Positions 16,225 through 24,539 of a stretch of DNA of 64,000 nucleotides are shown here, one piece after another. The notes under the pieces were generated by a model. It was not told the origin of the DNA. It did not search any database and saw nothing but the letters and a program-made list of their open reading frames with translations. The DNA comes from VAXT01 sp035318925 (GTDB taxonomy: Bacteria > Actinomycetota > Thermoleophilia > Gaiellales > Gaiellaceae), in assembly GCA_035318925.1 (NCBI GenBank), contig DATHDS010000003.1:1-64000 (forward strand), in the 5' to 3' direction. The position numbers and the translations under genes are program-made. Each line of letters begins with the position of its first letter. Position 1 is the stretch's first letter.

Positions 16225-17136
16225 CTAGCTCCCGAAGATTTTCTGGACGTTGAGGATCGCGGGGCCGAGGATGACGAGGAACATCGCCGGGAAGATGAAG
16301 AGGACCGTCGGGAACAGCATCTTGATCGGCGCCTTCATGGCCCGCTCCTCGGCGGCGGCCTGGCGGCGCAATCGCGCGTCGGCGGCCTGAACGCGCAGGA
16401 TCCGGCCAAGCGAGGTGCCGAGCTGGTCGGCCTGGATGAGCGCGCGTGTGAAGGCCGAGAGCTCCTGTGCATCCACGCGCTCGGACAGGCGCTTCAGCGC
16501 TTCCGAGCGGCTTTCTCCGATTCGCATCTCGGACAGGGTGAGCCCGAACTCCTCGGCGAGCGGGCCCTCCATGTTCTCGTTGAGCTTGGCTAGTGACGCG
16601 TCGAATCCGAGGCCGGCCTCGACACTGACCGCAAGCAGGTCGAGCGCGTCGGGCAGATCGGCTCGGATTCGCTCCTTCCGGCCGCGGATCTTGAAGGTCA
16701 GCGCGTAATCCGGCGCGAGGAAGCCGACCGCGCCGAGGAACAGGGCGCCCATGAGCAGCCCGCCGGCTCCCCTCGCCGCGCCCAGCATTGACCCGACGAA
16801 GAGGCCACCGAGGGCGCAGATGCCCTTGATGGCGAGGAAGCCGGTGGGCGACACCTTGCGGCTCATTCCGGAAGCCATCAGCCTGAGCCCGATCGACTCC
16901 ACATTCGTGCGGGGATTGACCCGAAGCGCCCAGCGCGCGAGCCATTCCCCGGTCGGCACGAGCAGGCGTTCGCGAACGCTTTCGAGCTGTGCGCCGGAGG
17001 GCACCTCCAACTGGCCGTATGTGGCTGCGCGCCGAACCGAAAGAGAACGCTGCCGAGAGGGAAGCGTCACGATCTCGCTGACGAAGAATGCGGCGCCGGC
17101 GAGGCAGAAGACGGCGAGAACGAGAAGAAGAGTCAT
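16225..17136 (-). CDS. tadC: TadC-like inner-membrane platform protein (type II secretion F family)
   Basis: A 303-residue membrane protein with the T2SSF domain at about residues 150-280 (DLPDALDLLAVSVEAGLGFDASL, then LSAFTRALIQADQLGTSLGRIL). Hydrophobic helices lie at the N-terminus, at about 110-145 and at the C-terminus. TadB and TadC together form the platform that couples the TadA ATPase to pilin assembly. It lies 12 bases after the VWA-TadB gene and directly before the coiled-coil gene. Length and topology are normal for TadC. Confidence 0.88.
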   Translation of the reverse strand: MTLLLVLAVFCLAGAAFFVSEIVTLPSRQRSLSVRRAATYGQLEVPSGAQLESVRERLLVPTGEWLARWALRVNPRTNVESIGLRLMASGMSRKVSPTGFLAIKGICALGGLFVGSMLGAARGAGGLLMGALFLGAVGFLAPDYALTFKIRGRKERIRADLPDALDLLAVSVEAGLGFDASLAKLNENMEGPLAEEFGLTLSEMRIGESRSEALKRLSERVDAQELSAFTRALIQADQLGTSLGRILRVQAADARLRRQAAAEERAMKAPIKMLFPTVLFIFPAMFLVILGPAILNVQKIFGS

Positions 17137-17148
17137 GGGTTTCTGTAC

Positions 17149-19029
17149 CTAGCCTTTGAAGGAGACGATCTTCTTGAGGATGACCGACCCGAAAGCCATC
17201 ATTGCCAGGCCGGAGTAGATGAGCATGTGACCCGTGTGCGAGTGGTAGAGCGGTTCCATGTAGGTCGGGTTGATGACGGTGATCGCGATCGCGATGAAGA
17301 AAGGAAGCGCGACGAGCGTGTACGCGCCGGCCCGTCCCATCGCGGTCAGGCCCTTGACCTTGCGGATGAACTGCTGCCGCTGCCGGACCGTGTCCGCGAC
17401 CATGTCGATCAGCCCGGCGAGGCTGCCGCCGACCTGTTGCTGGATCTTGACGGCGGTGATCACAAAGTCGAAGTTCTTGGAGCCCAGCCGCTCGGACATG
17501 TCGAGGAGACCGAGCTCGATTGGGCGGCCGAGCCGACCCTCGGTCAGCACGCGCTGGAACTCCTTGCTTGCGGGTGGAGTGCCCTCGTCCACGATCGTCT
17601 GTAGGCCCTGCTTGAAGCTGTGGCCGGCCTTGAGCGCCGCCGCCAGCGTGATCAGGACGTCCGCGAGCTGGTTCTCGAAGGCGGCCAGACGGCGTGTTGC
17701 CTTGAACCAGACGAAGCCGACCGGCGCCATCCACCCGGCGGCCATCAGCGCGAGAGTGATGAGCGTCGCCTGCCCTGCCAGCGCGGAGATCAGCGCGCCG
17801 ACGAGACCTGCTCCGACCATCAGGTAGACGAGCTCGACCGTTCGGATCGGGAGGTCGCTGCGCTCGACCAGGCGCTCGAGTCGCGTCCAGACCTTCCAGT
17901 GTGCGAACGCGCTCTCCGTTGCCCGAAAGAGGGGGGCGGCTGCGGCGAAGCGCTCCTTCTCCTGCTTGAGCTTCTTGTGCTCGACGGTCTTGGCGAGGTG
18001 CGGGGCAATCTTGCGGCGCAGCCGTGAGCCCTTCACGGTCGTGAGAGCGAGGCTTGCGGCGAGAAGGACGATCAGGAACGAGATGATCGCCATCACCTGC
18101 GTGCCGAGGACGGTCTCGTAGAAGACGTCGGGGAGCAGGCGGGAGGGCTTCGACTCGCCGCTCGTCGATCCAAGGTCGCTCGGCAGCTCGAGCACTGATG
18201 GGTGTGAGCCCGAGCCGTTCGCGTACGCCCGCAGCGTTGCGTGATCGCCGGGGCGGGCAGATGTGGCATACGTGAGCCGCCAGGTCCGGCGGAGCTCGTT
18301 GGCGACCGCCGCGTACTGCCGGCCGAGCCCTGCGCTCGAGGACGCGCCGCGGTAGGCGCCGCCGGTCTCCTTGCTGAGGGTCTGGAGCGGCGCGGGAGAG
18401 AACTGCGAGCTCCCGATCGAAATCGTGTAGACGGAGGCACCGGCGGCGCGGGCTTCCTTGGTCGCCTGGTCGATCGTGGCCGTGCTCGAGACGTCCCTGC
18501 CGTCGGTGAGCACGATGATCACGCGACCGGGAAGGGACTCCGTGGCGAGGGAGCGAGAGGCGGTGACGATTGCGTCGTAGAGAGCAGTGCCCTGTACCGA
18601 GTCGACGGGCATCGAGCGCAACGCATCGACCGCGTCGATCGTCGACGTCGAGAAGCCGGTCAACGCGACGGCGCGAGAGCCGAAACCGACGATTGCCACG
18701 CGGTCACCGGGCGCCTTTGCGGCGACGAATGCTCGTGCAGCGGCGACTGCATCCGCCAGGGGCTTGCCTCGCATCGAGAGCGAGCGGTCGAGCGCGAGCA
18801 CGACCGACTTCGTCCGCCCGAGGTTCTGCGCGTCGTTAATCCTGACCGGACGTCCGTTTTCCGTGAGCCTCGGCGTGCCCCCGCCGATGCGCGAGGTGAC
18901 GACGCTCACGCGGATGTCGGGATACGAGCTCGTGCTGACGCCCTTGACCGAGATGCTGCCCTGTGCGGCGGGCGCGAGTATTGAGATCGCCCCCGCGAGG
19001 GCGACCGCGAGCCATTTGCTGCGATTCAC
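17149..19029 (-). CDS. tadB: VWA domain-TadB fusion (pilus platform protein)
   Basis: A 626-residue protein starting with GTG 19029, which overlaps the tadA stop by four bases (GTGA). After a signal peptide, residues ~65-240 form a von Willebrand A domain with the MIDAS motif DRSLS and a downstream LTDGRD. A transmembrane helix follows at about residue 320. Residues ~400-626 form a T2SSF/TadB domain (ENQLADVLITLAAALKAGHSFKQGL ... IKVKGLTAMGRAGAY type) with further helices. Most TadB proteins are about 300 residues and lack the VWA part. The external VWA domain might contact pilin subunits or surface ligands; this is inference. Confidence 0.85.
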   Translation of the reverse strand: MNRSKWLAVALAGAISILAPAAQGSISVKGVSTSSYPDIRVSVVTSRIGGGTPRLTENGRPVRINDAQNLGRTKSVVLALDRSLSMRGKPLADAVAAARAFVAAKAPGDRVAIVGFGSRAVALTGFSTSTIDAVDALRSMPVDSVQGTALYDAIVTASRSLATESLPGRVIIVLTDGRDVSSTATIDQATKEARAAGASVYTISIGSSQFSPAPLQTLSKETGGAYRGASSSAGLGRQYAAVANELRRTWRLTYATSARPGDHATLRAYANGSGSHPSVLELPSDLGSTSGESKPSRLLPDVFYETVLGTQVMAIISFLIVLLAASLALTTVKGSRLRRKIAPHLAKTVEHKKLKQEKERFAAAAPLFRATESAFAHWKVWTRLERLVERSDLPIRTVELVYLMVGAGLVGALISALAGQATLITLALMAAGWMAPVGFVWFKATRRLAAFENQLADVLITLAAALKAGHSFKQGLQTIVDEGTPPASKEFQRVLTEGRLGRPIELGLLDMSERLGSKNFDFVITAVKIQQQVGGSLAGLIDMVADTVRQRQQFIRKVKGLTAMGRAGAYTLVALPFFIAIAITVINPTYMEPLYHSHTGHMLIYSGLAMMAFGSVILKKIVSFKG

Positions 19030-20471
19030 GAGTAACCGCCGAAACTCGCCGAAGACAGGGTCGACCGGTAGCCGGACTCTTCTTCTTCCTCGTTGAAGAA
19101 GTTCGGCTGCAGGACGACGCCCTGCGTTGCCATCTTGTCGAGGAACTGGGGCTTCAGGCCTGTGCACGAGAGCGGGGATAGAAGCCTCGCCCCGTTACTC
19201 GCTCCGGCGTCGTCGGCCGGCGGCTTCGCGAAGAAGATGTCCTGGAGGGTGATCACCTCGGATTCCATGCGCAGCACCTCGGTGATGTGCGAGATCCGGC
19301 GTGAGCCGTCGACCAGGCGCGTGATCTGCACGAGGAGGTCGAACGCGCTAGAGACCTGCTCGCGGATCGCGCGCAGCGGGAGGTCGAGGCCGGCGGTGAG
19401 CACGAGCGTCTCCAGCCTGGAGAGCGCGTCGCGAGGAGAGTTCGCATGGATCGTCGTCAGGGAGCCCTCATGGCCCGTGTTCATCGCCTGGAGCATGTCC
19501 AGGGTCTCGGCGCCGCGGACCTCGCCGACGATGATCCGGTCAGGGCGCATGCGCAGGGCGTTGCGGACGAGCTCGCGGATGCGGACCTCGCCCTGGCCCT
19601 CGATGTTGGACGGCCGGGCCTCGAGCGTGATCACGTGGTCCTGTTGAAGCTGGAGCTCGGCTGCGTCCTCGATCGTCACGATGCGCTCGTCGCCGGGCAC
19701 GAACGCCGAGATCGCGTTCAGCGTGGTCGTCTTACCGGTACCGGTACCGCCCGAGATGAGGACGTTCAGCTTGCCGCGCGTGCAGGCGGCGAGGAACTGC
19801 GCGGCCTTGGGCGTCAGCGTCCCGAACTTGATCAGGTCATCCATCGTGTATGGGTCGCGGGAGAACTTTCTGATCGTGAGCGTCGGCCCGCGTAGCGAGA
19901 GCGGCGGGATGATCGCGTTCACACGGCTGCCGTCGGGAAGGCGGGCATCGACCATGGGCGACGACTCGTCGATGCGGCGCCCGACCTGCGACACGATCTT
20001 GTCGATGATGCGCAGCAGGTGCGCGTTGTCGGCAAAAGTCGCCGACGACTTCTCGAGCCTGCCGTCGCGCTCGATGAAGATCCGGTCGAAGTTGTTGACC
20101 ATGACCTCCGTGATGGTGTCGTCTCGGAGCAGCGGCTCCAGGGGCCCGTAGCCGAGGATGTCGTCGGAGATCTCGCGGACGATGCGACGCCGCTCCTCAC
20201 GAGTCAGCGGGGTGCGGTCGAGCGTCAGCTGCTCGGTCACCTCGCGCAGGACGCGCTCGGAGAGGTTCTCGCTGGTCTCGGTCGTGAAGAGCTGGGGGCC
20301 GAGCTTCGCGATGCAGGCGTGATGGACACGCGTCTTCATCTCGGCATACGGGTCTGCCGGCGTGTCCGACTTCGGTTGTTCGCGGAAGTCCGCGCTCGCA
20401 CCGAGCGCGCTGGGCTGCTCTTCCGGGATGGTTTCGTTCTCTCCGCTCTTGATGCGGTCGTGGAGTCCCAC
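19026..20471 (-). CDS. tadA: TadA/CpaF pilus assembly ATPase
   Basis: A 481-residue cytoplasmic secretion ATPase. The Walker A motif GGTGTGKTT lies at about residue 240. The Asp box/Walker B region (RPDRIIVGEVRG) lies near 307, and the His box in TTIHANSPRDALSRLE follows. The N-terminal ~90 residues carry the usual three-helix CpaF segment. The GTG at 20471 was chosen because it lies three bases after the tadZ stop behind AGGAG. A longer upstream open frame exists but runs through tadZ. It would power assembly of the Flp pilus together with TadB and TadC. Confidence 0.92.
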   Translation of the reverse strand: MGLHDRIKSGENETIPEEQPSALGASADFREQPKSDTPADPYAEMKTRVHHACIAKLGPQLFTTETSENLSERVLREVTEQLTLDRTPLTREERRRIVREISDDILGYGPLEPLLRDDTITEVMVNNFDRIFIERDGRLEKSSATFADNAHLLRIIDKIVSQVGRRIDESSPMVDARLPDGSRVNAIIPPLSLRGPTLTIRKFSRDPYTMDDLIKFGTLTPKAAQFLAACTRGKLNVLISGGTGTGKTTTLNAISAFVPGDERIVTIEDAAELQLQQDHVITLEARPSNIEGQGEVRIRELVRNALRMRPDRIIVGEVRGAETLDMLQAMNTGHEGSLTTIHANSPRDALSRLETLVLTAGLDLPLRAIREQVSSAFDLLVQITRLVDGSRRISHITEVLRMESEVITLQDIFFAKPPADDAGASNGARLLSPLSCTGLKPQFLDKMATQGVVLQPNFFNEEEEESGYRSTLSSASFGGYS

Positions 20472-20473
20472 GG

Positions 20474-21664
20474 CTAGCTGCTCCTGCCGAGGAACCGGCG
20501 CTTGCCGTCGGTTGCCGCCGGCGCGGGGAGAAGGCTCTTGGCCATCTCGCGCAGGGCGCGGGCGAAGTCCGACTTCGGATCGGACAGGACGGCCGGGTTC
20601 GAGCGGTTGACGGCCAGCGGAACGGCCCGGTCGCTCGGAACCTCGAAGCGCACCTTTGCCTCGAGTGCAGCCTCGACCTCGCCTCGCTTCATGCCCACGT
20701 TCGAGTTCGCTCGATTGAGGACGACGCGAATTCGCTCGGGTGGGAACGAGAGGAGCTGGAGCGTCTGGAGGCTCAGGCGGACGTTCTTGATTGTCGGCAC
20801 GTCGAGCCCGCAGAGAAGCAGCAGGTCGTCGGTCTGGTCGAGAGTCGCCAGCATCGGCCCGTGGAAGAACGGCGAGGTGTCGACGACGATCAGCTCGTAC
20901 GACTCCTTGGCCACTTCCATCAGGCGTGCCAGCTTCGCTTCGGTGACGAGCTCGGCATCTTCGGGCCTGATCGGCGCCGGCAGGACGTCGAGCCCGGACG
21001 AGTGGCGGCACGTATAGCCCGCGAGCTTCTCCGGATCGAGCTCGCCCGGAGCGGTGACGAGGTCCTGGATCGTCTTGTCGGGCTCGATTCCGAGCATGAT
21101 CGCGGCGTCACCGAACTGGAGGTCGAGGTCGAGCAGAAGGGTGCGCTTGCCGGCGAACTTCGCAAACGAGGTCGCGAGGTTCGTCGCCATCACGGTCTTG
21201 CCGGTCCCGCCCTTCGGCGAGAAGACCGTCACGACCCGACCGGTGCCCTGGGGGCGACCGGTCTGGCCTCGACGGCCACTGTGGCTCGCCTTACGGATCG
21301 CGAAGACGACGTTCTCGGTCAGCTGTGGAAGCAGGAGGACGTCGGCCACGTCGGCATCGAGTGCGTCCTCGAGCAGCGAAGACGATTCGCCCGAGGCGAG
21401 GAGGACGATCGGAGCCTGCGAGTACTCGCGGATCGCGGCCAGCTCGTCGACGGGGAGCGCCGAGCTGCGCGTCGCGAGCAGGACGGCCTGGAGGTGACCC
21501 CCGGTGAGCGCGCCCGCGCCTTCGCGGACCTGGTCGGATCGCCCGACGAGCTCGATCTCACCGTGTCGCCCGAGGGCGTCCCACAGCTCGGGAAGCCCTT
21601 CGCAGCTACCGGTGATGAAGATGCGGCTCTTCTCGCGGGCCGGTGCTTGTATCTCGACGGTCAT
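20474..21664 (-). CDS. tadZ: TadZ/CpaE-like pilus localisation ATPase
   Basis: A 396-residue protein with an N-terminal receiver-like domain (residues ~10-125, lacking a clear phospho-acceptor context) and a MinD/ParA-type ATPase domain. The deviant Walker A motif SPKGGTGKT lies at residues 149-157. TadZ proteins place the Tad machine at a cell pole or site. The ATG overlaps the last base of the CpaB stop (TAATG). Sequence features and neighbours agree, so the assignment is strong. Confidence 0.9.
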   Translation of the reverse strand: MTVEIQAPAREKSRIFITGSCEGLPELWDALGRHGEIELVGRSDQVREGAGALTGGHLQAVLLATRSSALPVDELAAIREYSQAPIVLLASGESSSLLEDALDADVADVLLLPQLTENVVFAIRKASHSGRRGQTGRPQGTGRVVTVFSPKGGTGKTVMATNLATSFAKFAGKRTLLLDLDLQFGDAAIMLGIEPDKTIQDLVTAPGELDPEKLAGYTCRHSSGLDVLPAPIRPEDAELVTEAKLARLMEVAKESYELIVVDTSPFFHGPMLATLDQTDDLLLLCGLDVPTIKNVRLSLQTLQLLSFPPERIRVVLNRANSNVGMKRGEVEAALEAKVRFEVPSDRAVPLAVNRSNPAVLSDPKSDFARALREMAKSLLPAPAATDGKRRFLGRSS

Positions 21665-22428
21665 TATTTCCCTCCAGTCAGGCGTCTGCGCGCGCCGGCA
21701 CGAAGCCCGTCGGCGAGCAGAGAGCCGGAGGTCTCGAAGCTGTCTGGGCTATCGGCTGCGTTTGTGATCGGGCGCAGCTGGAGTGCCCAGTCGCCGTTCT
21801 TCACGAGCCACCAGAGCTTCTGAGCCTGCGCGTCGGTAACAGCGAGCATCACCGTGAACGGCTCGTTCGGATTGGCGCCGATCTTGCTCTGGATCTTGCT
21901 CGTGTCGGGCGCCTTCAGGACGAGCAAGTCGCGGAGGACGACGCGGGCCACATGAACCTGCTTCCCCTCCGGGAATTCCCAGCTTCCGACGACGTCGACG
22001 TGGTCGCCGTCGTTGACCGTTCCCGCCAGCAACTCGGAATCCCCGCCCGCGATCTGAAGGGCGCGCATATTGCCCTTCAGCTGGGCTCGGACGCCCTGCT
22101 CCTCCGCGGTGCGGAAACGCCTTGTCGAAACCTGCTCGCCTGCATAGATCGGCTCCACTGCGACGAGCTTGTCGATCTGGTCGGGTTTCGCAATCGCGCC
22201 TGGTACGACGCTTCGCCGCGTCACGTGCTCAACGCGCATCATGTTGCGCTGGGCAACATCCGCGCCGGACGTTCCGAGTGGGATGTCATGCGAAGCCACA
22301 TAGACGGAAACTGTCCCCTCGCCATGCTGAACCGTGCGTTTGTAATTCGTGACGTAAAACGTCGTCAGCAGGGCGGCGACGATCGCAAGCGCGACCGCGA
22401 TTCCGATGTTGCGAATTCGATATGTCAT
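21664..22428 (-). CDS. cpaB: CpaB/RcpC Flp pilus assembly protein
   Basis: A 254-residue protein with one N-terminal transmembrane helix (IGIAVALAIVAALLTTFYV), then an SAF-like segment (VYVASHDIPLGTS) and the CpaB beta-clip region (IYAGEQVSTRRF, LAGTVNDGDHVDVVGS). In diderms CpaB works with the secretin. No secretin gene is present here, which fits a monoderm envelope. It lies in the Tad operon, one-base overlapped with tadZ. Confidence 0.85.
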   Translation of the reverse strand: MTYRIRNIGIAVALAIVAALLTTFYVTNYKRTVQHGEGTVSVYVASHDIPLGTSGADVAQRNMMRVEHVTRRSVVPGAIAKPDQIDKLVAVEPIYAGEQVSTRRFRTAEEQGVRAQLKGNMRALQIAGGDSELLAGTVNDGDHVDVVGSWEFPEGKQVHVARVVLRDLLVLKAPDTSKIQSKIGANPNEPFTVMLAVTDAQAQKLWWLVKNGDWALQLRPITNAADSPDSFETSGSLLADGLRAGARRRLTGGK

Positions 22429-22455
22429 GGTGGCGGTCTCTTTCTCCTTCGTCGG

Positions 22456-23403
22456 TTAGTTGACCAGTTCGATCTCGTGGACGCCGGTGTCGGGAGGGCC
22501 GCCCCCGTTTTCCACCGGGATGCCCTCTGCGATGTAGCGGGTGAATTCCCCGGTGAGTGTCCCGGCGCTCCCCCCGGTGTTGTATGAGCGGATGATGAAA
22601 CCGACCCAGCCGATGATGTCGTACTGCGCATTCGAGCCTGGGCCCGTGAGCTTGCGGTAGACCGGAAAGAGGACTTCCTTCCCGATGACCGAGTCGAGCG
22701 CAGCGCCGAACTGGGAGTTGTTGAAGTTCGCAGACGGTGCCGAGTAGTAGCGCCCGAGCGGCATGTCCTTGTCAAAGCCGTTCGTCAGCCAGCCGGCGAG
22801 CACGCCCGCGCCGATGTTTCCGTTGCCATCCTGGTTCAGGTTGATCAGGCCAAAGGCGCCGGAACCGTCCCCTCCACCGGGCTGGTGCAGATCCTCCAGA
22901 TTCAGCGTCGTCGTGACGCCGAACTCCGGATTGCAGGTGGGGTTGGCCGATCGGGTGCAGTGCAGCAGCGGATGCTTGTAGTGGACGACGATCGGCGCGA
23001 CGAACCGCGGTGCCGATTCGTTGAACGCGCGTGCAGTTGCGCGACCGGTCACATTGACCGATCCGATTCCGAAGATCTTCGAGAAGAAACCGGGGGCCGG
23101 ACGCTTCACCGTCACCTTCACGGTGTCGTTGGTCATCCACTTCGTGGAGAAGACGATGCCGCCGGCCGGGGCAAGCCCTCCGCCGTTCTTGTTGGCATAG
23201 GACGTGGCCAGAGATGTGGCCGCGCTCGTATCGGTCAGGCCCTGGGCAGCGGCAAGTGCTGCAGCATCGGCGGTCGACTGGGCAGCGCGGTGCGCTCTGT
23301 ACCAGGAGCCGACGTCGAGGACCAGTGCCGACATGCCCATCAATACCGTCAGGAATACGAGGGCCAGGACCATTGATTGTCCGCGTTCATTATTTGTTCT
23401 CAT
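22456..23403 (-). CDS. TadG-like pilus-associated protein
   Basis: A 315-residue protein with a pseudopilin-like N-terminus (ERGQSMVLALVFLTVLMGMSALV) and then a large exported region. The segment after the membrane helix (DVGSWYRAHRAAQSTADAAALAAAQ) is the Tad_N/TadG-type signature. The mature part has Asn/Gly-rich loops and one CTRSANPTC pair. Its ATG overlaps the TadE stop (ATGA). It is probably a minor pilin or pilus-tip/anchor protein. Confidence 0.8.
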   Translation of the reverse strand: MRTNNERGQSMVLALVFLTVLMGMSALVLDVGSWYRAHRAAQSTADAAALAAAQGLTDTSAATSLATSYANKNGGGLAPAGGIVFSTKWMTNDTVKVTVKRPAPGFFSKIFGIGSVNVTGRATARAFNESAPRFVAPIVVHYKHPLLHCTRSANPTCNPEFGVTTTLNLEDLHQPGGGDGSGAFGLINLNQDGNGNIGAGVLAGWLTNGFDKDMPLGRYYSAPSANFNNSQFGAALDSVIGKEVLFPVYRKLTGPGSNAQYDIIGWVGFIIRSYNTGGSAGTLTGEFTRYIAEGIPVENGGGPPDTGVHEIELVN

Positions 23404-23792
23404 TCGACTCGCTCCGTTGTAGTGCTCGTGATGTTCCCCGACTTCTGGAAGACGCCGAGCAGGCTGATTGAGTACGGATAAGTCGCAGTGACGCGCACGT
23501 CTTCTCCTGGCTGCCAGGTCGAGGTGCAGGTAGGCGTGAGTTTCGACTGCGTCATGTTGCTCGCTGAATTTCGGATGGCCGAGACGCACGTGGCGGTGGG
23601 ATTAGGGTCGCGGCGCGAAACCGCGGCTTTGCGAGCTCCAGCTCGGGTCGCATCGGTCAAAGTGATGTAGTTGTTGAATACGATTCCAAACTGGATGACT
23701 CCGAACAGCAGCAAGGCAAGGATCGGCAGGACGAGAGCGAACTCCGTCATGGACTGCCCTTGCTGATTTCTGAGTGAGATTCTCTTTGTCAT
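23400..23792 (-). CDS. tadE: TadE family pseudopilin
   Basis: A 130-residue minor pilin with the TadE signature. QQGQSMTEFALVLPILALLL at about residues 10-29 shows a prepilin cleavage site after Gly and the essential Glu five residues later. A Cys pair (TATCVSAI and PTCTSTW) follows in the exported part. It lies between the Flp pilin and the TadG-like gene. Processing needs a TadV/CpaA-type prepilin peptidase, which is not encoded in this window. Confidence 0.88.
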   Translation of the reverse strand: MTKRISLRNQQGQSMTEFALVLPILALLLFGVIQFGIVFNNYITLTDATRAGARKAAVSRRDPNPTATCVSAIRNSASNMTQSKLTPTCTSTWQPGEDVRVTATYPYSISLLGVFQKSGNITSTTTERVE

Positions 23793-23835
23793 TCGAAATA
23801 CCAGTTCTTTGTCGAACGTCGTTGGGATTTGAGGG

Positions 23836-23866
23836 GGGCGGGCTCTTCACACGGAAGAGCCCGCCC
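23836..23866 (-). terminator. Strong hairpin between flp and tadE
   Basis: Perfect 12-base arms GGGCGGGCTCTT (23836-23847) and AAGAGCCCGCCC (23855-23866) enclose a 7-base loop. It lies in the 94-base gap between the pilin gene and tadE. No U run follows on the minus strand. It could act as a partial terminator or mRNA stabiliser that favours pilin expression over the assembly genes. Confidence 0.6.
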
Positions 23867-23886
23867 TGGTGCCATGCCGAACAGGG

Positions 23887-24048
23887 TTAGCTGATGTATG
23901 CGGCGACCCTGCTGATGGCGCTGACGATGTTGCCCGAGAGGAGCGCGAGTGCGCCGAAGACGGCGATCGTAATTACGGCCAGAACGACGCCGTACTCCGC
24001 CATCGTCTGCCCCTCTTCGCGCTTGAGCGCGGTGAAAAGCTTCAACAC
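23887..24048 (-). CDS. flp: Flp-type major pilin
   Basis: A 53-residue type IVb pilin that starts at GTG 24048, seven bases after GGGAGG. A longer reading from an upstream ATG at 24177 is open but lacks support. The prepilin signature is REEG/QTMAEYGVVLAVITI: Gly at the cleavage site, Glu-Tyr at +5/+6, then a hydrophobic helix that forms the pilus core. The length is typical for Flp. It is the first gene of the Tad operon and is separated from tadE by a strong hairpin. Confidence 0.88.
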   Translation of the reverse strand: MLKLFTALKREEGQTMAEYGVVLAVITIAVFGALALLSGNIVSAISRVAAYIS

Positions 24049-24539
24049 CTGATTCACCTCCCTTCGCTGAAACAGGCGGGCCTTTCGGCGCGCCGAGACA
24101 TAACGGCTCGAGAAAGAGGGAAGAGCGAATCGAGATTTATGGGAAGAGCTCGTACTGGGGGCGAATTGTTCGGTCACGCCGGACTACCTCCGGAAATGTG
24201 TCTTCGGCGTGCCGCGCCGCCTTGTGGGCTCTAGTCGATCCCGTTCATCGCCCCACAAGGGTTGCCCGGTAATCCCTCGGTTTGGGGATTCTCGCGGCGG
24301 TTCCTCAGATCGAGTGAGCGGCTTCGCCAGCGCAGGCCGATAGTCGTCTCGATTCCGTTGCGGCGCGGGATGTCATCAGATCCGCGTCGGTGTGGCGGCC
24401 TCGGCGCTCGAACGAATGGAGCAAGGCAATGCCACAACGGACACCACGAGACGGGAAGGGCCTCTTCCACCTGATCTTCCTCTCGGCTGCGCTGTCGCTT
24501 CTGAGCGCCGGGGTGCGACGCGACCGGAGCAAGTTGCTG
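24049..24539. other. Divergent intergenic region and presumed flp leader
   Basis: These 490 bases lie between the Tad operon (minus) and the M15 peptidase gene (plus), and no protein gene is credible. They hold two inverted repeats described separately and presumably both promoters. On the minus strand this would be a structured 5' leader of more than 200 bases. I cannot match it to a known riboswitch. Confidence 0.5.
24220..24290 (-). promoter_or_regulatory. Candidate structured leader RNA upstream of flp
   Basis: Perfect 9-base arms CCTTGTGGG (24220-24228) and CCCACAAGG (24252-24260) enclose 23 bases. A second hairpin, AATCCC (24271-24276) with GGGATT (24285-24290), lies next to it. On the minus strand both would fold about 170-240 bases before the flp start. 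A c-di-GMP riboswitch was considered because such RNAs often control pili, but the conserved GEMM core is not present. This is an unassigned structure. Confidence 0.35.

Noticed and set aside
20472..21011. Extended N-terminus of tadA reaching into tadZ
   Set aside because: The frame is open but runs antisense-like in composition over tadZ. GTG 20471 has a ribosome-binding site and gives the normal CpaF length.
24060..24300. Cyclic-di-GMP (GEMM) riboswitch before flp
   Set aside because: A GGAGGTAG-like stretch and hairpins were suggestive, but the conserved core strings and the pairing P1 arm could not be found.
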